Positions 17,173-26,342 of a DNA stretch of 64,000 nt are shown here, piece by piece (position 1 is the stretch's first letter; the number at the start of each line of letters is the position of its first letter). The stretch is from Pseudomonas fluorescens (lineage in GTDB: Bacteria > Pseudomonadota > Gammaproteobacteria > Pseudomonadales > Pseudomonadaceae): NCBI RefSeq assembly GCF_902498065.1, contig NZ_CABVIR010000002.1, positions 186,001 through 250,000 on the forward strand, given 5' to 3'. Below the pieces are notes generated by a model. That model was not told where the DNA came from. It saw nothing but the letters and a program-made list of their open reading frames with translations, and ran no database searches. Position numbers and translations under genes: made by a program.

Positions 17173-19233
17173 ATGGCAGACAGTCAATATCAGCTGTCCG
17201 GAGCAGCGATGAACAGCATCGTGCTGCCCCAATCCGGCAGCACGAATGAAGTGGTCGGGTTGGGTGGTCTCAAGGATCATTTCACCCAACTGAGTCTGGA
17301 CTTGGCCGCGGCCAGTCTCGACATCCGTTTGTTGGTAGCGGAGCAGGTAAAGCTCCGTGAAACACTGGCATTGTTGAACACGTCGCAGCAGTCGCTGCTC
17401 AAGGCAAGCGCATCGATGCCTGTGTCCGGCAGTGAGACAAAGTCAGCGCTCAAGGCTGAGGTTGCGCAGCGCTCGCCTCCCGAAGACTTGAAGTCGGCGA
17501 TGGCGTTGCAGACGGCCATGGTCGATCTCAATCTGAAATTGAAGCTGGACCCTGATCACCTTCAAGCACTGTCCGAAGACAATCAGAAGCTGGCCAGCGA
17601 CAAACAAATCGCCCCCAGCGGCGCTACGCCAGTGCAACTGGCGCAGGCTCAATTGGCGGCGGTCAACGCGGGGCTGGTCAAGGGCGTCAAACCGGAGGAC
17701 CTGCAGCAAGCGCTGACTGATTTCGCCCGCGACAGTGGCGTCATGGCGTCGGCGTACAAGATTGACATCAAAGAAGCCGGCGCGATCATGACCGGCTGGC
17801 GCACCACGTTGGGCCTTGATCGAGCAAAAAGTCTCGACTTGGGCAACGCCGCTACCCGCCTTGGCGCCAGTATCAATTTGAATGCCTCCGCGACAGACAT
17901 CGGCTCGGTCGCCCAGCGCGGCGGCAAGGAGGGTTTTGCGGCGGGCATGACGCCAGAGCAGGTGGCGGCAATCGCGGCGGCACTGCTGAACGCATCTGTG
18001 GGCAAGGACGAGGCCGGCGCCTCGTTGAACACGCTCGGTACTGCTTTTGGCAAGGGCAGCAACGCTACGGCAGAGCAGCGAACAGCTTGGGCGCAACTTG
18101 ATATCGAGCCGGGCGCGCTGGCCAGCAGAATGCGCACGGATGCATCGGGGGCGATCAAGGATGTGCTGGCGGCGCTGAAGAACAAGCCTGCCGAACAACA
18201 GACCTCATTGATCAAGACGCTGTTTGAGGGCGATGAAGGCATCCGCAAGTTGGTGATGGCGCCTCAGGATCTGAAAGCGGCGTTCACGGTGGCTTCCGGC
18301 GAGGGCTCGATGGCGCAGACCGCCGAAGTCCGAGGCAACACCTCGCAAGCACGCTGGAATGCGCTGGATGCGAGTTTGACCCGGCTCGGTACAGCGATTG
18401 CCAACGCGGTGTCTCCGTTTACCGACCTTGCAATGCTGAGTGCCGATAAAGTGCTCAGCGGCTTTAGTGCTGTGGTTGAAACGTTACCGAAAGTCGCTGC
18501 TGCCTTGACGTTGCTCGGCGCTGCACTCTCGACTCCGTTACGCGGAGCCATCTTGAACAAACTGGTAGCCGTTGCGTCCTCCACCACCGCAGAACTACTG
18601 AAACCGGACGCTGCTATCCAGCCGCAACTGCATTCGGATAACACCGACACCTCTCGTCCAACGATGCGCAATCGGCTGGTCACCTCTGCGGCCAGAGCCA
18701 AGTCTTTCACTGGCAGGCTGGGTGCTCCTCTGACGATCGCCACTGTGGCTTACGACGGGATCAAAGCGTTGATGGCCGGAGATTTCAAAGCGGCTGCCGG
18801 TGCTGCCGGATCAGGTGTTGGCGCACTGGCCGGTGGTTATGCCGGTGCTGCAACCGGTGCCATGATCGGCAGTTTCATCCCTGTCCCCGTACTGGGGACT
18901 GCTGTGGGCGGCCTCATCGGCGGCCTCGTGGGTAGCTACTTCGGCAGCAGCTTGGGAGAAGAGGCAGGTGAAACCCTTTACACCGCTGCCGATCGACTTC
19001 AGTCACCCGACCAGGTCAGCAAAGACCTGACCGGCGTTCCGACAGACAACCGACAGGTCAACTATTCGCCGGTGATCCAGATCAGCGGCGGCGATCCGAC
19101 GGACTCCGAGCGCGTGATTGAAAAGATCATGGCAAATCTGCGCCAGCATTTTAACGGCGAGTTTATGCCGTTGATGATGACCAATCCGCTCGCCGTGCGC
19201 AGTGACGCGGCCCTGACCGATGGAGGTATGTGA
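17173..19233 (+). CDS. Tail tape-measure protein (P2 gpT-like)
   Basis: The 686-residue protein sets tail length. It has long Ala/Leu-rich helical stretches (residues 20-330), a hydrophobic segment near 415-455 and a Gly/Ala-rich glycine-zipper region around 540-610 (GVGALAGGYAGAATGAMIG, GTAVGGLIGGLVGSYFG) typical of tape-measure proteins. The C-terminus ends near FMPLMMTNPLA. It follows the chaperone frame by six bases. The modest length agrees with a short R-type tail. Confidence 0.9.
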   Translation: MADSQYQLSGAAMNSIVLPQSGSTNEVVGLGGLKDHFTQLSLDLAAASLDIRLLVAEQVKLRETLALLNTSQQSLLKASASMPVSGSETKSALKAEVAQRSPPEDLKSAMALQTAMVDLNLKLKLDPDHLQALSEDNQKLASDKQIAPSGATPVQLAQAQLAAVNAGLVKGVKPEDLQQALTDFARDSGVMASAYKIDIKEAGAIMTGWRTTLGLDRAKSLDLGNAATRLGASINLNASATDIGSVAQRGGKEGFAAGMTPEQVAAIAAALLNASVGKDEAGASLNTLGTAFGKGSNATAEQRTAWAQLDIEPGALASRMRTDASGAIKDVLAALKNKPAEQQTSLIKTLFEGDEGIRKLVMAPQDLKAAFTVASGEGSMAQTAEVRGNTSQARWNALDASLTRLGTAIANAVSPFTDLAMLSADKVLSGFSAVVETLPKVAAALTLLGAALSTPLRGAILNKLVAVASSTTAELLKPDAAIQPQLHSDNTDTSRPTMRNRLVTSAARAKSFTGRLGAPLTIATVAYDGIKALMAGDFKAAAGAAGSGVGALAGGYAGAATGAMIGSFIPVPVLGTAVGGLIGGLVGSYFGSSLGEEAGETLYTAADRLQSPDQVSKDLTGVPTDNRQVNYSPVIQISGGDPTDSERVIEKIMANLRQHFNGEFMPLMMTNPLAVRSDAALTDGGM

Positions 19234-19616
19234 TGCGTCAGCAAATGGCGTTGGGTAACTTCATTTTCGGCCTGTCCAGAAACTTCGCCTACAGCACGTT
19301 GGCGCGTACCTCGGACGGTGGCTGGAAGACCATTGACATCCTCACCAGTAAACCCAAATCCAGCCAGATCGGCCAAGGCCTGCAAGGGCTGACGATTACG
19401 GGCAGATCGATGTACGCGACGGCCATGGATCGGCTTGATGAGCTGCGTGCATTGCAGGCGCAGCGCATCCCGGTGCCGTTGGTTGACGGTATCGGTCGGA
19501 ACTGGGGGTTGTGGCAGATCAGCAAGATCTCGGAGAACCAGGAAAGCGTCATCGATGACGGCACCGCGATGATGGTTGGTTGGGTGATCGAATTGACGGA
19601 GTTCGCCAATGCGTAG
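19233..19616 (+). CDS. Tail protein U (P2 gpU-like)
   Basis: The 127-residue product matches the P2 gpU tail terminator/completion family (MALGNFIFGLSRNFAYSTLAR, NWGLWQISKISENQESVIDDG). ATG at 19233 overlaps the tape-measure stop (TGATG) with GGAGG six bases upstream, and is preferred to the GTG three bases earlier. Confidence 0.88.
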   Translation: MRQQMALGNFIFGLSRNFAYSTLARTSDGGWKTIDILTSKPKSSQIGQGLQGLTITGRSMYATAMDRLDELRALQAQRIPVPLVDGIGRNWGLWQISKISENQESVIDDGTAMMVGWVIELTEFANA

Positions 19617-19821
19617 AGTTCGAAGTGTTGCCGGTGATTCGGTGAATCTGTTGTTGTACCGCGAGCTTGAGCGTAGTGATGATGCTGCCGAGGAAGCGCT
19701 CTGGCGCCTCAATCCGCTGCTGGCCGAACAGGGGCCGGTATTGCCGGCGGGGGTTTGGGTTGTCCTGCCGGAACTGGACTCAAAACCTATTGCAGCCACA
19801 CCGGTTTCGGCCTGGGATTAA
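19609..19821 (+). CDS. Tail protein X (P2 gpX, LysM-like)
   Basis: The 70-residue protein has the short LysM-like fold of gpX (VRSVAGDSVNLLLYRELER, GPVLPAGVWVVLPEL), thought to sit at the tail tip hub. It overlaps gpU by eight bases. Confidence 0.88.
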   Translation: MRRVRSVAGDSVNLLLYRELERSDDAAEEALWRLNPLLAEQGPVLPAGVWVVLPELDSKPIAATPVSAWD

Positions 19822-19830
19822 GGAGGCACC

Positions 19831-20847
19831 ATGTCACTGGGTTTCACACCCTCGGCGCAGATTTACGGCGCGAACGCTGCGCTGCTCAATAAGCGATTGA
19901 TCTCGTGGCAGCACATCGACGCGGCGGGGATCGAGTCCGATCAACTTATACTCACTCTCGATCTGGAAGGGCTCGACGGGCTGCCGGATCTCGGCGGCAA
20001 AATCGGTCTCAGGGTCGGTTACCTCGAGTCGGCCCTGATCGACAAAGGCCAATTCGTTATCACGCGACGCACGCCGACGCTGTTTCCCTTGCGTCTTACG
20101 CTGGTGGCCACGGCAGCGCCGTTCAGTGCGGCGGATCAAACCGGGTTCAAGCAGCGCCGCTCCGTCAGTCACGGTCCGACGACGCTGGGAGCGCTGTTTC
20201 GCCAATTGACCTCAAGGCACGGTTTCTCGCCTCGTGTTGCCCCGGACCTGGCGTTAATCAAGATCGAACACATCGACCAGTCCAACGAAACCGACATGGG
20301 GTTTCTGACACGACTTGCCTACCTTCATGACGCCGTCGCCAAACCGATCAACGAACTGTATGTGCTGGCGCGGCGCGGTCAGGCGAAATCGTTGTCGGGC
20401 AAAGTGCTGCCAGACATAAAGCTGTCGGTGACGACCAACAATCGGCCAGGCGAACACGCCTTCATTGCCGCCACGCTGGATGAGACCAGCCGAGCCAAAT
20501 ATCAGGGGTGCAAGACCAGTTGGTGGGATGCAGCGGCCGGTAAAGTGCGTATTGAGGAAAGCGGCATTGCCCCGTTCAAGACAGTCCGCCAGCGCTACCA
20601 CAGCGCAGACGAAGCGCGGGCTGCCGGTGAGGGCGAGGTGCGCCGGATGATGCGTGAAGCGCTGAAGGTAAAGATCGACTGCCCCGGTCATCCGGGGTTG
20701 TCTGCCGAAGGTCTGATATTGCTGGATACCACTTGGCCCGATTTCATGCGCGGTCGTTGGTCGATTGACAAGGTCACGGCCAGCGGCAGTCGCCAGAATA
20801 GCTATCGTTGCTCGATCGAGGCGACCTGTCTGGACGCCCGGTCATAG
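19831..20847 (+). CDS. Tail hub protein (P2 gpD/late-control D-like)
   Basis: The 338-residue product matches the gpD (T4 gp27-like) hub that joins tube and spike. SLGFTPSAQIYGANAALLNKR at the start and SNETDMGFLTRLAYLHDAVA in the centre are diagnostic. AAGGAGG precedes the ATG. In the P2 order U-X-D it closes the structural genes. Confidence 0.9.
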   Translation: MSLGFTPSAQIYGANAALLNKRLISWQHIDAAGIESDQLILTLDLEGLDGLPDLGGKIGLRVGYLESALIDKGQFVITRRTPTLFPLRLTLVATAAPFSAADQTGFKQRRSVSHGPTTLGALFRQLTSRHGFSPRVAPDLALIKIEHIDQSNETDMGFLTRLAYLHDAVAKPINELYVLARRGQAKSLSGKVLPDIKLSVTTNNRPGEHAFIAATLDETSRAKYQGCKTSWWDAAAGKVRIEESGIAPFKTVRQRYHSADEARAAGEGEVRRMMREALKVKIDCPGHPGLSAEGLILLDTTWPDFMRGRWSIDKVTASGSRQNSYRCSIEATCLDARS

Positions 20848-20910
20848 CCTGCGGGCCGAATTCACTATGAAACCCCGGGGCTCCGACGGGTGCCCCGTTC
20901 AAGGGATGCG

Positions 20911-21474
20911 ATGACGATTACACAATCACAACTGCAAAAGATCATGCCCAACGCCCGCAACCAAGCGGGCGTTTTCATTTCTGCTCTCAACACCGCCATG
21001 GCTCGCTCCAACATTAATACTCCCAAACGCATTGCTGCTTTTCTGGCGCAGGTTGGTCACGAGTCCGGCCAGTTGCAGTACGTGCGCGAACTCGGCGGTG
21101 ATCAGTATTTGAACAAATACGACACCGGCACGCTGGCCGTTCGATTGGGTAATACCCCCGCGCTTGACGGCGACGGGCAAACATACCGGGGACGTGGGCT
21201 CATTCAGATCACGGGTCGTCAGAACTACCGACAATGCAGCCTGGGATTGTTCGGCGACGAGCGTCTGCTGAGGTTGCCGGAACTGTTGGAGCAACCGCAG
21301 TGGGCCGCCGAATCCGCCGCGTGGTTCTGGGCGCAAAACGGCCTCAACGAACTGGCCGACCGCGGCCAGTTCAACAGCATCACTCGGCGGATCAACGGTG
21401 GCCTGAACGGGTTGCAGGATCGTTTGCAATTTTGGGCACGGGCGAGGGCGGTGTTATGCCAGCCTTCGGTTTGA
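20911..21474 (+). CDS. Endolysin, glycoside hydrolase family 19
   Basis: The 187-residue muramidase/chitinase-fold enzyme should cut peptidoglycan to release the tail particles. The catalytic glutamates are in GHESGQLQYVRE (E51 and E60), followed by YRGRGLIQITGRQNY and the C-terminal SITRRINGGLNGLQDR. No signal peptide is seen, so it needs the holin at 8416. ATG 20911 with AAGGGA upstream is preferred to the GTG at 20890. Confidence 0.92.
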   Translation: MTITQSQLQKIMPNARNQAGVFISALNTAMARSNINTPKRIAAFLAQVGHESGQLQYVRELGGDQYLNKYDTGTLAVRLGNTPALDGDGQTYRGRGLIQITGRQNYRQCSLGLFGDERLLRLPELLEQPQWAAESAAWFWAQNGLNELADRGQFNSITRRINGGLNGLQDRLQFWARARAVLCQPSV

Positions 21475-21992
21475 TGTCCGCGTCCTGGCGAGTCATTGGC
21501 GCTGTTGTGTTACTGGCTATGTTGGCCGGCAGTTCGGCGGCGCTGGCCTGGCGATTTCAGGAGGGGCGTTACGGGCGGCAATTGGCGGAGCAAGCCAGGG
21601 CGCAGGCCGAGACCTTGAATCAACTGACAGTGGTGGCCGCCACTCGACAGCAGGCCGATCAGGATAAACGGCTGGCGCTGGAGCAACGGCTATCGGCCAG
21701 TGAACACACCCATTACCGAGCGCTGAGCGATGCCCAACGTGATCAAGGTCGCTTGCGCGATCGTCTTGCCACTGCTGATGTGCGCCTGTCAGTCCTCCTC
21801 GATGCCCATGACGCTGCCTCAGCCTGCGCAATGCCAACCGCCGCCAGCGCCGGCAGCGTGGATCATGGCGCCGCACGAGCCCGACTTGACCCGGCGCATG
21901 CTCAACGAATTATCGCCATCACCGACGCAGGCGACCGTGCACTGATTGCGTTGCAGGCCTGTCAGGCCTACATCAGAGCGCTCGGTCGCTAA
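21456..21992 (+). CDS. Inner-membrane spanin (Rz-like)
   Basis: The 178-residue product has an N-terminal membrane anchor (WRVIGAVVLLAMLAGSSAALAW) and a long alpha-helical periplasmic part rich in Gln, Arg and Ala (QARAQAETLNQLTVVAATRQQ), the layout of an i-spanin. It starts inside the end of the endolysin gene (GAGGG upstream). A second frame inside it encodes the outer-membrane partner. Confidence 0.8.
   Translation: MPAFGLMSASWRVIGAVVLLAMLAGSSAALAWRFQEGRYGRQLAEQARAQAETLNQLTVVAATRQQADQDKRLALEQRLSASEHTHYRALSDAQRDQGRLRDRLATADVRLSVLLDAHDAASACAMPTAASAGSVDHGAARARLDPAHAQRIIAITDAGDRALIALQACQAYIRALGR
21730..21945 (+). CDS. Outer-membrane spanin lipoprotein (Rz1-like), nested
   Basis: This 71-residue frame lies wholly inside the Rz gene in the +1 frame. 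It encodes a short signal peptide, a lipobox ending MCAC and a proline-rich mature part (PQPAQCQPPPAPAAW). These are the classic features of Rz1, which links with Rz to fuse the two membranes in the last step of lysis. Confidence 0.82.
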   Translation: MPNVIKVACAIVLPLLMCACQSSSMPMTLPQPAQCQPPPAPAAWIMAPHEPDLTRRMLNELSPSPTQATVH

Positions 21993-22072
21993 CATTTTGA
22001 TCGATCCTGTAACTTGCAAGCGTGATCCGCTCGTGTACGGTAGTTCCCATTCCGCCCGCTCAGGAGATGACC

Positions 22073-22573
22073 GTGAAAGAAATCACCCAACTGGCCGCTG
22101 AACTGGGCAGACGCCTGCAGGTTCTCAATGCTCACGTGACGGCAGCCGAGTCCTGTACCGGCGGCGGCATTTGCGAGGCGATCACCCGGATTCCGGGGAG
22201 TTCGGCGTGGTTCGAAGCCGGTTATGTGACGTACTCCAACCGTCAGAAGACCGAGCAATTGAATGTCCCTGTCGAGTTGTTCGCGACGGTGGGGGCGGTC
22301 AGTCGCGAAGTGGTCGAGGCCATGGTCCGCGGCGCGCAGGAAAAAAGCCGGGCGTCTTTCGCCGTGGCGGTCAGCGGCGTTGCCGGCCCGGATGGTGGTT
22401 CACCGAACAAGCCGGTTGGCACGGTCTGGCTGGCCTGGGGCGTGGGTGAGCGGGTGTTCAGCGAAGTGCAGCACTTCCCTGGTAACCGCGATGAGGTCCG
22501 CCGACAAACGGTGAAGGCCGCGCTAGAGGGGCTGCTGCGCCATGCCGCTGGAGAAATCTCAAATCAGGGGTAG
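22073..22573 (+). CDS. pncC: Nicotinamide-nucleotide amidase (CinA C-terminal domain type)
   Basis: PncC deamidates nicotinamide mononucleotide formed by DNA ligase and other NAD users. The 166-residue product is the stand-alone CinA C-terminal domain, with [11 protein letters not shown] and [16 protein letters not shown] motifs. GTG at 22073 is chosen because AGGAG (22062-22066) is six bases away, while the ATG at 22067 touches that site. The gene is the right border of the tailocin (mutS-cinA site) and lies upstream of recA. Confidence 0.9.
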   Translation: MKEITQLAAELGRRLQVLNAHVTAAESCTGGGICEAITRIPGSSAWFEAGYVTYSNRQKTEQLNVPVELFATVGAVSREVVEAMVRGAQEKSRASFAVAVSGVAGPDGGSPNKPVGTVWLAWGVGERVFSEVQHFPGNRDEVRRQTVKAALEGLLRHAAGEISNQG

Positions 22574-22600
22574 GCGATCCTGAATCGCTGTGGAATAATA

Positions 22601-22616
22601 CTGGCTACTTATACAG
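22601..22616 (+). promoter_or_regulatory. LexA box of recA
   Basis: CTGGCTACTTATACAG fits the CTG-N10-CAG SOS consensus and lies 41 bases before the recA start codon. Confidence 0.85.
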
Positions 22617-22656
22617 GTGTTGGCCGTCAGGCCTTATTGATTACGTGAGGACTTTA

Positions 22657-23709
22657 ATGGACGACAACAAGAAGAAAGCCTTGGCTGCGGCCCTGGGTCA
22701 GATCGAACGTCAATTCGGCAAGGGTGCCGTAATGCGTATGGGCGATCAGGACCGTCAGGCGATCCCGGCTATTTCCACTGGCTCTCTGGGTCTGGACATC
22801 GCGCTCGGCATTGGCGGTCTGCCAAAAGGCCGTATCGTTGAAATCTACGGTCCTGAATCCTCCGGTAAAACCACGCTGACACTGTCGGTGATCGCCCAGG
22901 CGCAAAAAGCCGGCGCGACCTGCGCATTCGTCGACGCCGAACACGCCCTGGACCCTGAATACGCCGGCAAACTCGGCGTCAACGTCGACGACCTGCTGGT
23001 TTCCCAGCCGGACACCGGTGAGCAGGCCCTGGAAATCACCGACATGCTGGTGCGTTCCAACGCGGTAGACGTGATCATCGTCGACTCCGTAGCCGCCCTG
23101 GTACCGAAGGCTGAAATCGAAGGCGAAATGGGTGACATGCACGTGGGCCTGCAAGCCCGTCTGATGTCCCAGGCGCTGCGTAAAATCACCGGTAACATCA
23201 AGAACGCCAACTGCCTGGTGATCTTCATCAACCAGATCCGTATGAAAATCGGCGTGATGTTCGGCAGCCCGGAAACCACCACCGGTGGTAACGCGCTGAA
23301 GTTCTACGCATCGGTTCGTCTGGACATCCGTCGTACTGGCGCGGTGAAAGAAGGTGATGAAGTCGTCGGTAGCGAAACCCGCGTCAAGGTTGTGAAGAAC
23401 AAGGTCGCTTCGCCGTTCCGTCAGGCCGAGTTCCAGATTCTTTACGGCAAGGGCATCTACCTGAACGGTGAGATGATCGATCTGGGTGTTCTGCACGGTT
23501 TCGTCGAGAAGTCCGGTGCCTGGTATGCCTATGAAGGCACCAAGATCGGTCAGGGCAAGGCCAACTCGGCCAAGTTCCTGGCGGACAACCCGGAAATCGC
23601 CGCGAAACTTGAGAAGCAGCTGCGTGACAAACTGCTGACTCCAGCGCCGGACGTTAAAGCATCGCCAGTCAAAGAGACTGCTGATGACCTGGCTGACGCT
23701 GATATCTGA
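22657..23709 (+). CDS. recA: Recombinase RecA
   Basis: RecA forms the filament for homologous recombination and acts as co-protease for LexA and S24 phage-type repressors. The 350-residue product shows Walker [12 protein letters not shown], the L2 loop segment [21 protein letters not shown] and an acidic C-terminus. ATG 22657 with GAGG upstream is preferred to the earlier in-frame codon. A LexA box controls it. Activation would also trigger cleavage of the tailocin repressor encoded at 6503. Confidence 0.99.
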   Translation: MDDNKKKALAAALGQIERQFGKGAVMRMGDQDRQAIPAISTGSLGLDIALGIGGLPKGRIVEIYGPESSGKTTLTLSVIAQAQKAGATCAFVDAEHALDPEYAGKLGVNVDDLLVSQPDTGEQALEITDMLVRSNAVDVIIVDSVAALVPKAEIEGEMGDMHVGLQARLMSQALRKITGNIKNANCLVIFINQIRMKIGVMFGSPETTTGGNALKFYASVRLDIRRTGAVKEGDEVVGSETRVKVVKNKVASPFRQAEFQILYGKGIYLNGEMIDLGVLHGFVEKSGAWYAYEGTKIGQGKANSAKFLADNPEIAAKLEKQLRDKLLTPAPDVKASPVKETADDLADADI

Positions 23710-23717
23710 TTGATCCG

Positions 23718-24185
23718 ATGACCGCCGTACTCGATACTCTCGTCGCGGTGCGGCGAACCGCAATGGACCTGCTCGCGCGACGCGAGCACGGTCGAGTCGA
23801 GCTGACGCGTAAACTGCGTCAGCGCGGCGCTCTTCCTGAAATGATCGACACAGCACTCGACCGCTTGACGGAAGAGGGCTTGTTGTCCGAATCCCGTTAC
23901 CTCGAAAGCTTTGTTTCCTACCGTGCCCGATCCGGCTATGGCCCTTTGCGTATTCGCGAAGAGTTGAGCCAGCGTGGCCTGCAGCGAAGTGACATCGAAC
24001 TTGCGTTGCGCGAGAGCGGTATCAACTGGCAGGAGCAACTGGAAGACACCTGGCGACGCAAGTTTTCCGGGCATTTACCGATAGACGCCCGGGAACGCGC
24101 CAAGCAAGGGCGGTTCCTGAGTTATCGGGGCTATTCCATGGAAATGATCAGCCGCTTGTTCAGCGGCCGAGGGATGGACGATTGA
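23718..24185 (+). CDS. recX: RecA regulator RecX
   Basis: RecX binds inside the RecA groove and limits filament growth. The 155-residue protein has the three-helix repeats of the family ([47 protein letters not shown]). It starts eight bases after recA and shares its transcript. Confidence 0.95.
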   Translation: MTAVLDTLVAVRRTAMDLLARREHGRVELTRKLRQRGALPEMIDTALDRLTEEGLLSESRYLESFVSYRARSGYGPLRIREELSQRGLQRSDIELALRESGINWQEQLEDTWRRKFSGHLPIDARERAKQGRFLSYRGYSMEMISRLFSGRGMDD

Positions 24186-24189
24186 CTGA

Positions 24190-24228
24190 AACGGCTCGCT
24201 ATTTTGATAGCGGGCCGTTTTTTTTTGC
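24190..24228 (+). terminator. Terminator of recA-recX
   Basis: AACGGCTCGCTAT pairs with ATAGCGGGCCGTT and is followed by eight or more T residues, directly after the recX stop. Confidence 0.9.
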
Positions 24229-24229
24229 C

Positions 24230-25348
24230 TCACGTAACCTTTGATGGTTCCCGCGTGCGTTGTTGCGCCTGGGGTTTGGACGGCGCCCAGTTTTCCGGCA
24301 GGTTGATGTAATCCACCAATTCGCGCAGGCGTCCATGATCACGGGCGTTGAAGGTGAAAGCCAGGCGAGCGAGGTGGCTGAACTGCGGCTCGTCGTGCTC
24401 CTCACCGCTATAGACATGCTGATGGAAGTGATCGCTCAGGCACAGGTCGGCGAAGGCGTGCTGCATGTGTTCCAGCGCATCGTCACTGAGCTGGTGATTC
24501 ATGCGGATCACGAACTGATGCTTGAGCCAGCGGCTGGAGTGGAAATTGCTGTAGAACTGATTGATCTGTTCCACCGCCTCTTCGGCGCTATAGACCAGAC
24601 TCACCAGCTTCATGTCGGTGGGCAGGATGTAGCGGTTTTCCTCCAGTTGATGGTGAATGAAGTCCAGGGCGCCTTGCCAGAACTTGCCACCCGGAGCGTC
24701 CAGCAGTACCACCGGCACCAGCGGGCTTTTACCGGTCTGGATCAGCGTCAGCACTTCAAGCGCCTCGTCCAGCGTACCGAAACCGCCGGGGCACAAGACC
24801 AGCGCATCGGCTTCCTTGACGAAGAACAGCTTGCGGGTAAAGAAAAAGTGGAACGGCAGCAAGTTGGTTGTGCCGTTCACAGTGGGATTGGCATGCTGCT
24901 CGAAGGGCAGGGTGATGTTGAATCCCAGGCTGTGTTCAAGGCCTGCACCTTCGTGGGCGGCCGCCATGATACCGCCGCCGGCACCGGTGATCACCATCAG
25001 GTCCGAGCGCGCCAATGCAGCGCCCAGCTCTCTCGCCAGGCCATACAGCGGATGTTCTATCGGAGTGCGGGCCGAGCCGAAGACCGTGACTTTGCGTCGC
25101 CCGCGGAATTGTTCGAGTACGCGGAAGGCCTGTTCGAGTTCGCGCAGGGCTTGCAGGGTGATCTTGGCGTTCCAGCGGTTGTGATCTTCCTGGGCCATGC
25201 GCAGTACGGTCAGGATCATGTCGCGGTAGATCGGAATGTTCGGGCTATTGGGTGAAACCAGGTTGAGTTGCTCTTCGACCTTGCTGATGAGGTCGTGGCC
25301 GCTTTCTTCGAAATGACGGCTGAGGAGGTCATTCGGTTGGTAAGGCAT
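24230..25348 (-). CDS. LOG-family (TIGR00730-like) Rossmann protein
   Basis: The 372-residue protein has a central LOG/YvdD-type nucleotide-binding domain with GAGGGIMAAAHEGA and the signature PGGFGTLDEALEVLTLIQ. Enzymes of this family remove ribose 5-phosphate from purine nucleotides. N- and C-terminal extensions of about 100 residues set it apart from short LOG proteins, so the exact substrate is unknown. The start MPYQPNDLLS is supported by GGAGAAG upstream. It converges on recX. Confidence 0.8.
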   Translation of the reverse strand: MPYQPNDLLSRHFEESGHDLISKVEEQLNLVSPNSPNIPIYRDMILTVLRMAQEDHNRWNAKITLQALRELEQAFRVLEQFRGRRKVTVFGSARTPIEHPLYGLARELGAALARSDLMVITGAGGGIMAAAHEGAGLEHSLGFNITLPFEQHANPTVNGTTNLLPFHFFFTRKLFFVKEADALVLCPGGFGTLDEALEVLTLIQTGKSPLVPVVLLDAPGGKFWQGALDFIHHQLEENRYILPTDMKLVSLVYSAEEAVEQINQFYSNFHSSRWLKHQFVIRMNHQLSDDALEHMQHAFADLCLSDHFHQHVYSGEEHDEPQFSHLARLAFTFNARDHGRLRELVDYINLPENWAPSKPQAQQRTREPSKVT

Positions 25349-25714
25349 CAACTTCTCCTTCCATACAGGCTCTGTTGTTCCTTTGGATGAAGGACACATT
25401 CGTATGAAAAAACGCAAACCAGGCAGCCCCTTTTCTGCCCTGAAAAGTGAACGGGAACACTATGAATCTAGACCCTCTCGGTGGTTTTCGCTGACTGGAT
25501 CATTGCGCTGCAAAGTCTTTCCTGGCAACCGCTTATTGACGATTTGCAAGGTGATTTCACCGCTCGTCTGAACCTGCGGCAAGTGTCCGGCACTCTGATT
25601 TACTGAAATACAGGCGTGACACGACATCTTTGCGTCAATGGCAGGGCGCACGGTACAAGCGGTTCAAGGATTTTGTCGCTCAAGCAAGGGCGAAGTGCAA
25701 GGAGGCGGGATGCT

Positions 25715-25915
25715 ATGGCCAGAGTCATTCTGGAGATCGATACGCAACTGTATCGATTATTGAAGTCATCGGCCGAGACCAATCATTTGAGTCTTGAAGA
25801 GGAGTGCTGCCGGCGTCTGGAGGGAGCCGACCGGCGCTCGCGCTATTTACAGGCGCTGCTGGCCGAACTGCGCGCCGAGGATGAACAGCGGCGCGCCAAT
25901 TCCCATTCCCGTTGA
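25715..25915 (+). CDS. Small hypothetical protein, possible ribbon-helix-helix
   Basis: The 66-residue product starts MARVILEIDTQLYRLLKSSAE, a beta-strand/helix pattern like FitA/Arc-type ribbon-helix-helix proteins, followed by an Arg/Glu-rich helix. AAGGAGG at 25699-25706 gives a strong start. No toxin-like partner is adjacent, so an antitoxin role is not supported; the function is unknown. Confidence 0.6.
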   Translation: MARVILEIDTQLYRLLKSSAETNHLSLEEECCRRLEGADRRSRYLQALLAELRAEDEQRRANSHSR

Positions 25916-25916
25916 A

Positions 25917-26342
25917 CTACTTTTTCTTGGCTGGTGTGGCTTTCGGGCAATCCGATTCCTGATAGCTGGCGGAGCCGACCGAGCGGTTGGTCTTCACCTC
26001 AGTGAAGTCGTAACGCATGACGGCACCCTTGGCCATCAGTTTGCGGAACGATGGGTTGTTGCACACAGAGGCGCCAAGCTGGAAGTACACCGCTTTCGGA
26101 TCAGCCCGCATCTTGTTGGCGTGGCTGCTTTGCACACTCAGGTGGTTGATCAACACATTGCCTTCGGCGGTGTAGCCCTGATCGAGAATGTCTTCGTTGA
26201 TCGCCCGTGGCGTGCCGACGCTGCTTTGTGCGGCGACGTTTCGCAGCTCTCTGTTGAGATTCTGCTCACTCAAGGACGCAGCCTGAGCGCTGAAGGACGA
26301 CGCCAGCACAATGGCAGCGGTGGGAACGATAAGGCGCAGCAT
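25917..26342 (-). CDS. PA3611-like quorum-sensing-regulated secreted protein
   Basis: The 141-residue product has a Sec signal peptide (LRLIVPTAAIVLASSFSAQA-ASL) and a mature start SEQNLNRELRNVAAQSSVG. This pattern and its place near recA-recX match the PA3611 family of P. aeruginosa, known as quorum-sensing-regulated virulence factor-like proteins. Two cysteines (SVCNN and SDCPK) could form a disulfide. AGGAGAG precedes ATG 26342; longer upstream starts are rejected. Its molecular role is unknown. Confidence 0.72.
   Translation of the reverse strand: MLRLIVPTAAIVLASSFSAQAASLSEQNLNRELRNVAAQSSVGTPRAINEDILDQGYTAEGNVLINHLSVQSSHANKMRADPKAVYFQLGASVCNNPSFRKLMAKGAVMRYDFTEVKTNRSVGSASYQESDCPKATPAKKK

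Noticed and set aside
6420..22000. Complete prophage
   Set aside because: No integrase, attachment repeats, terminase, capsid or replication genes were found; only tail, lysis and control genes are present.
25715..26342. Toxin-antitoxin pair formed by the small gene and its neighbour
   Set aside because: The neighbour is a secreted PA3611-like protein on the other strand, not a toxin.
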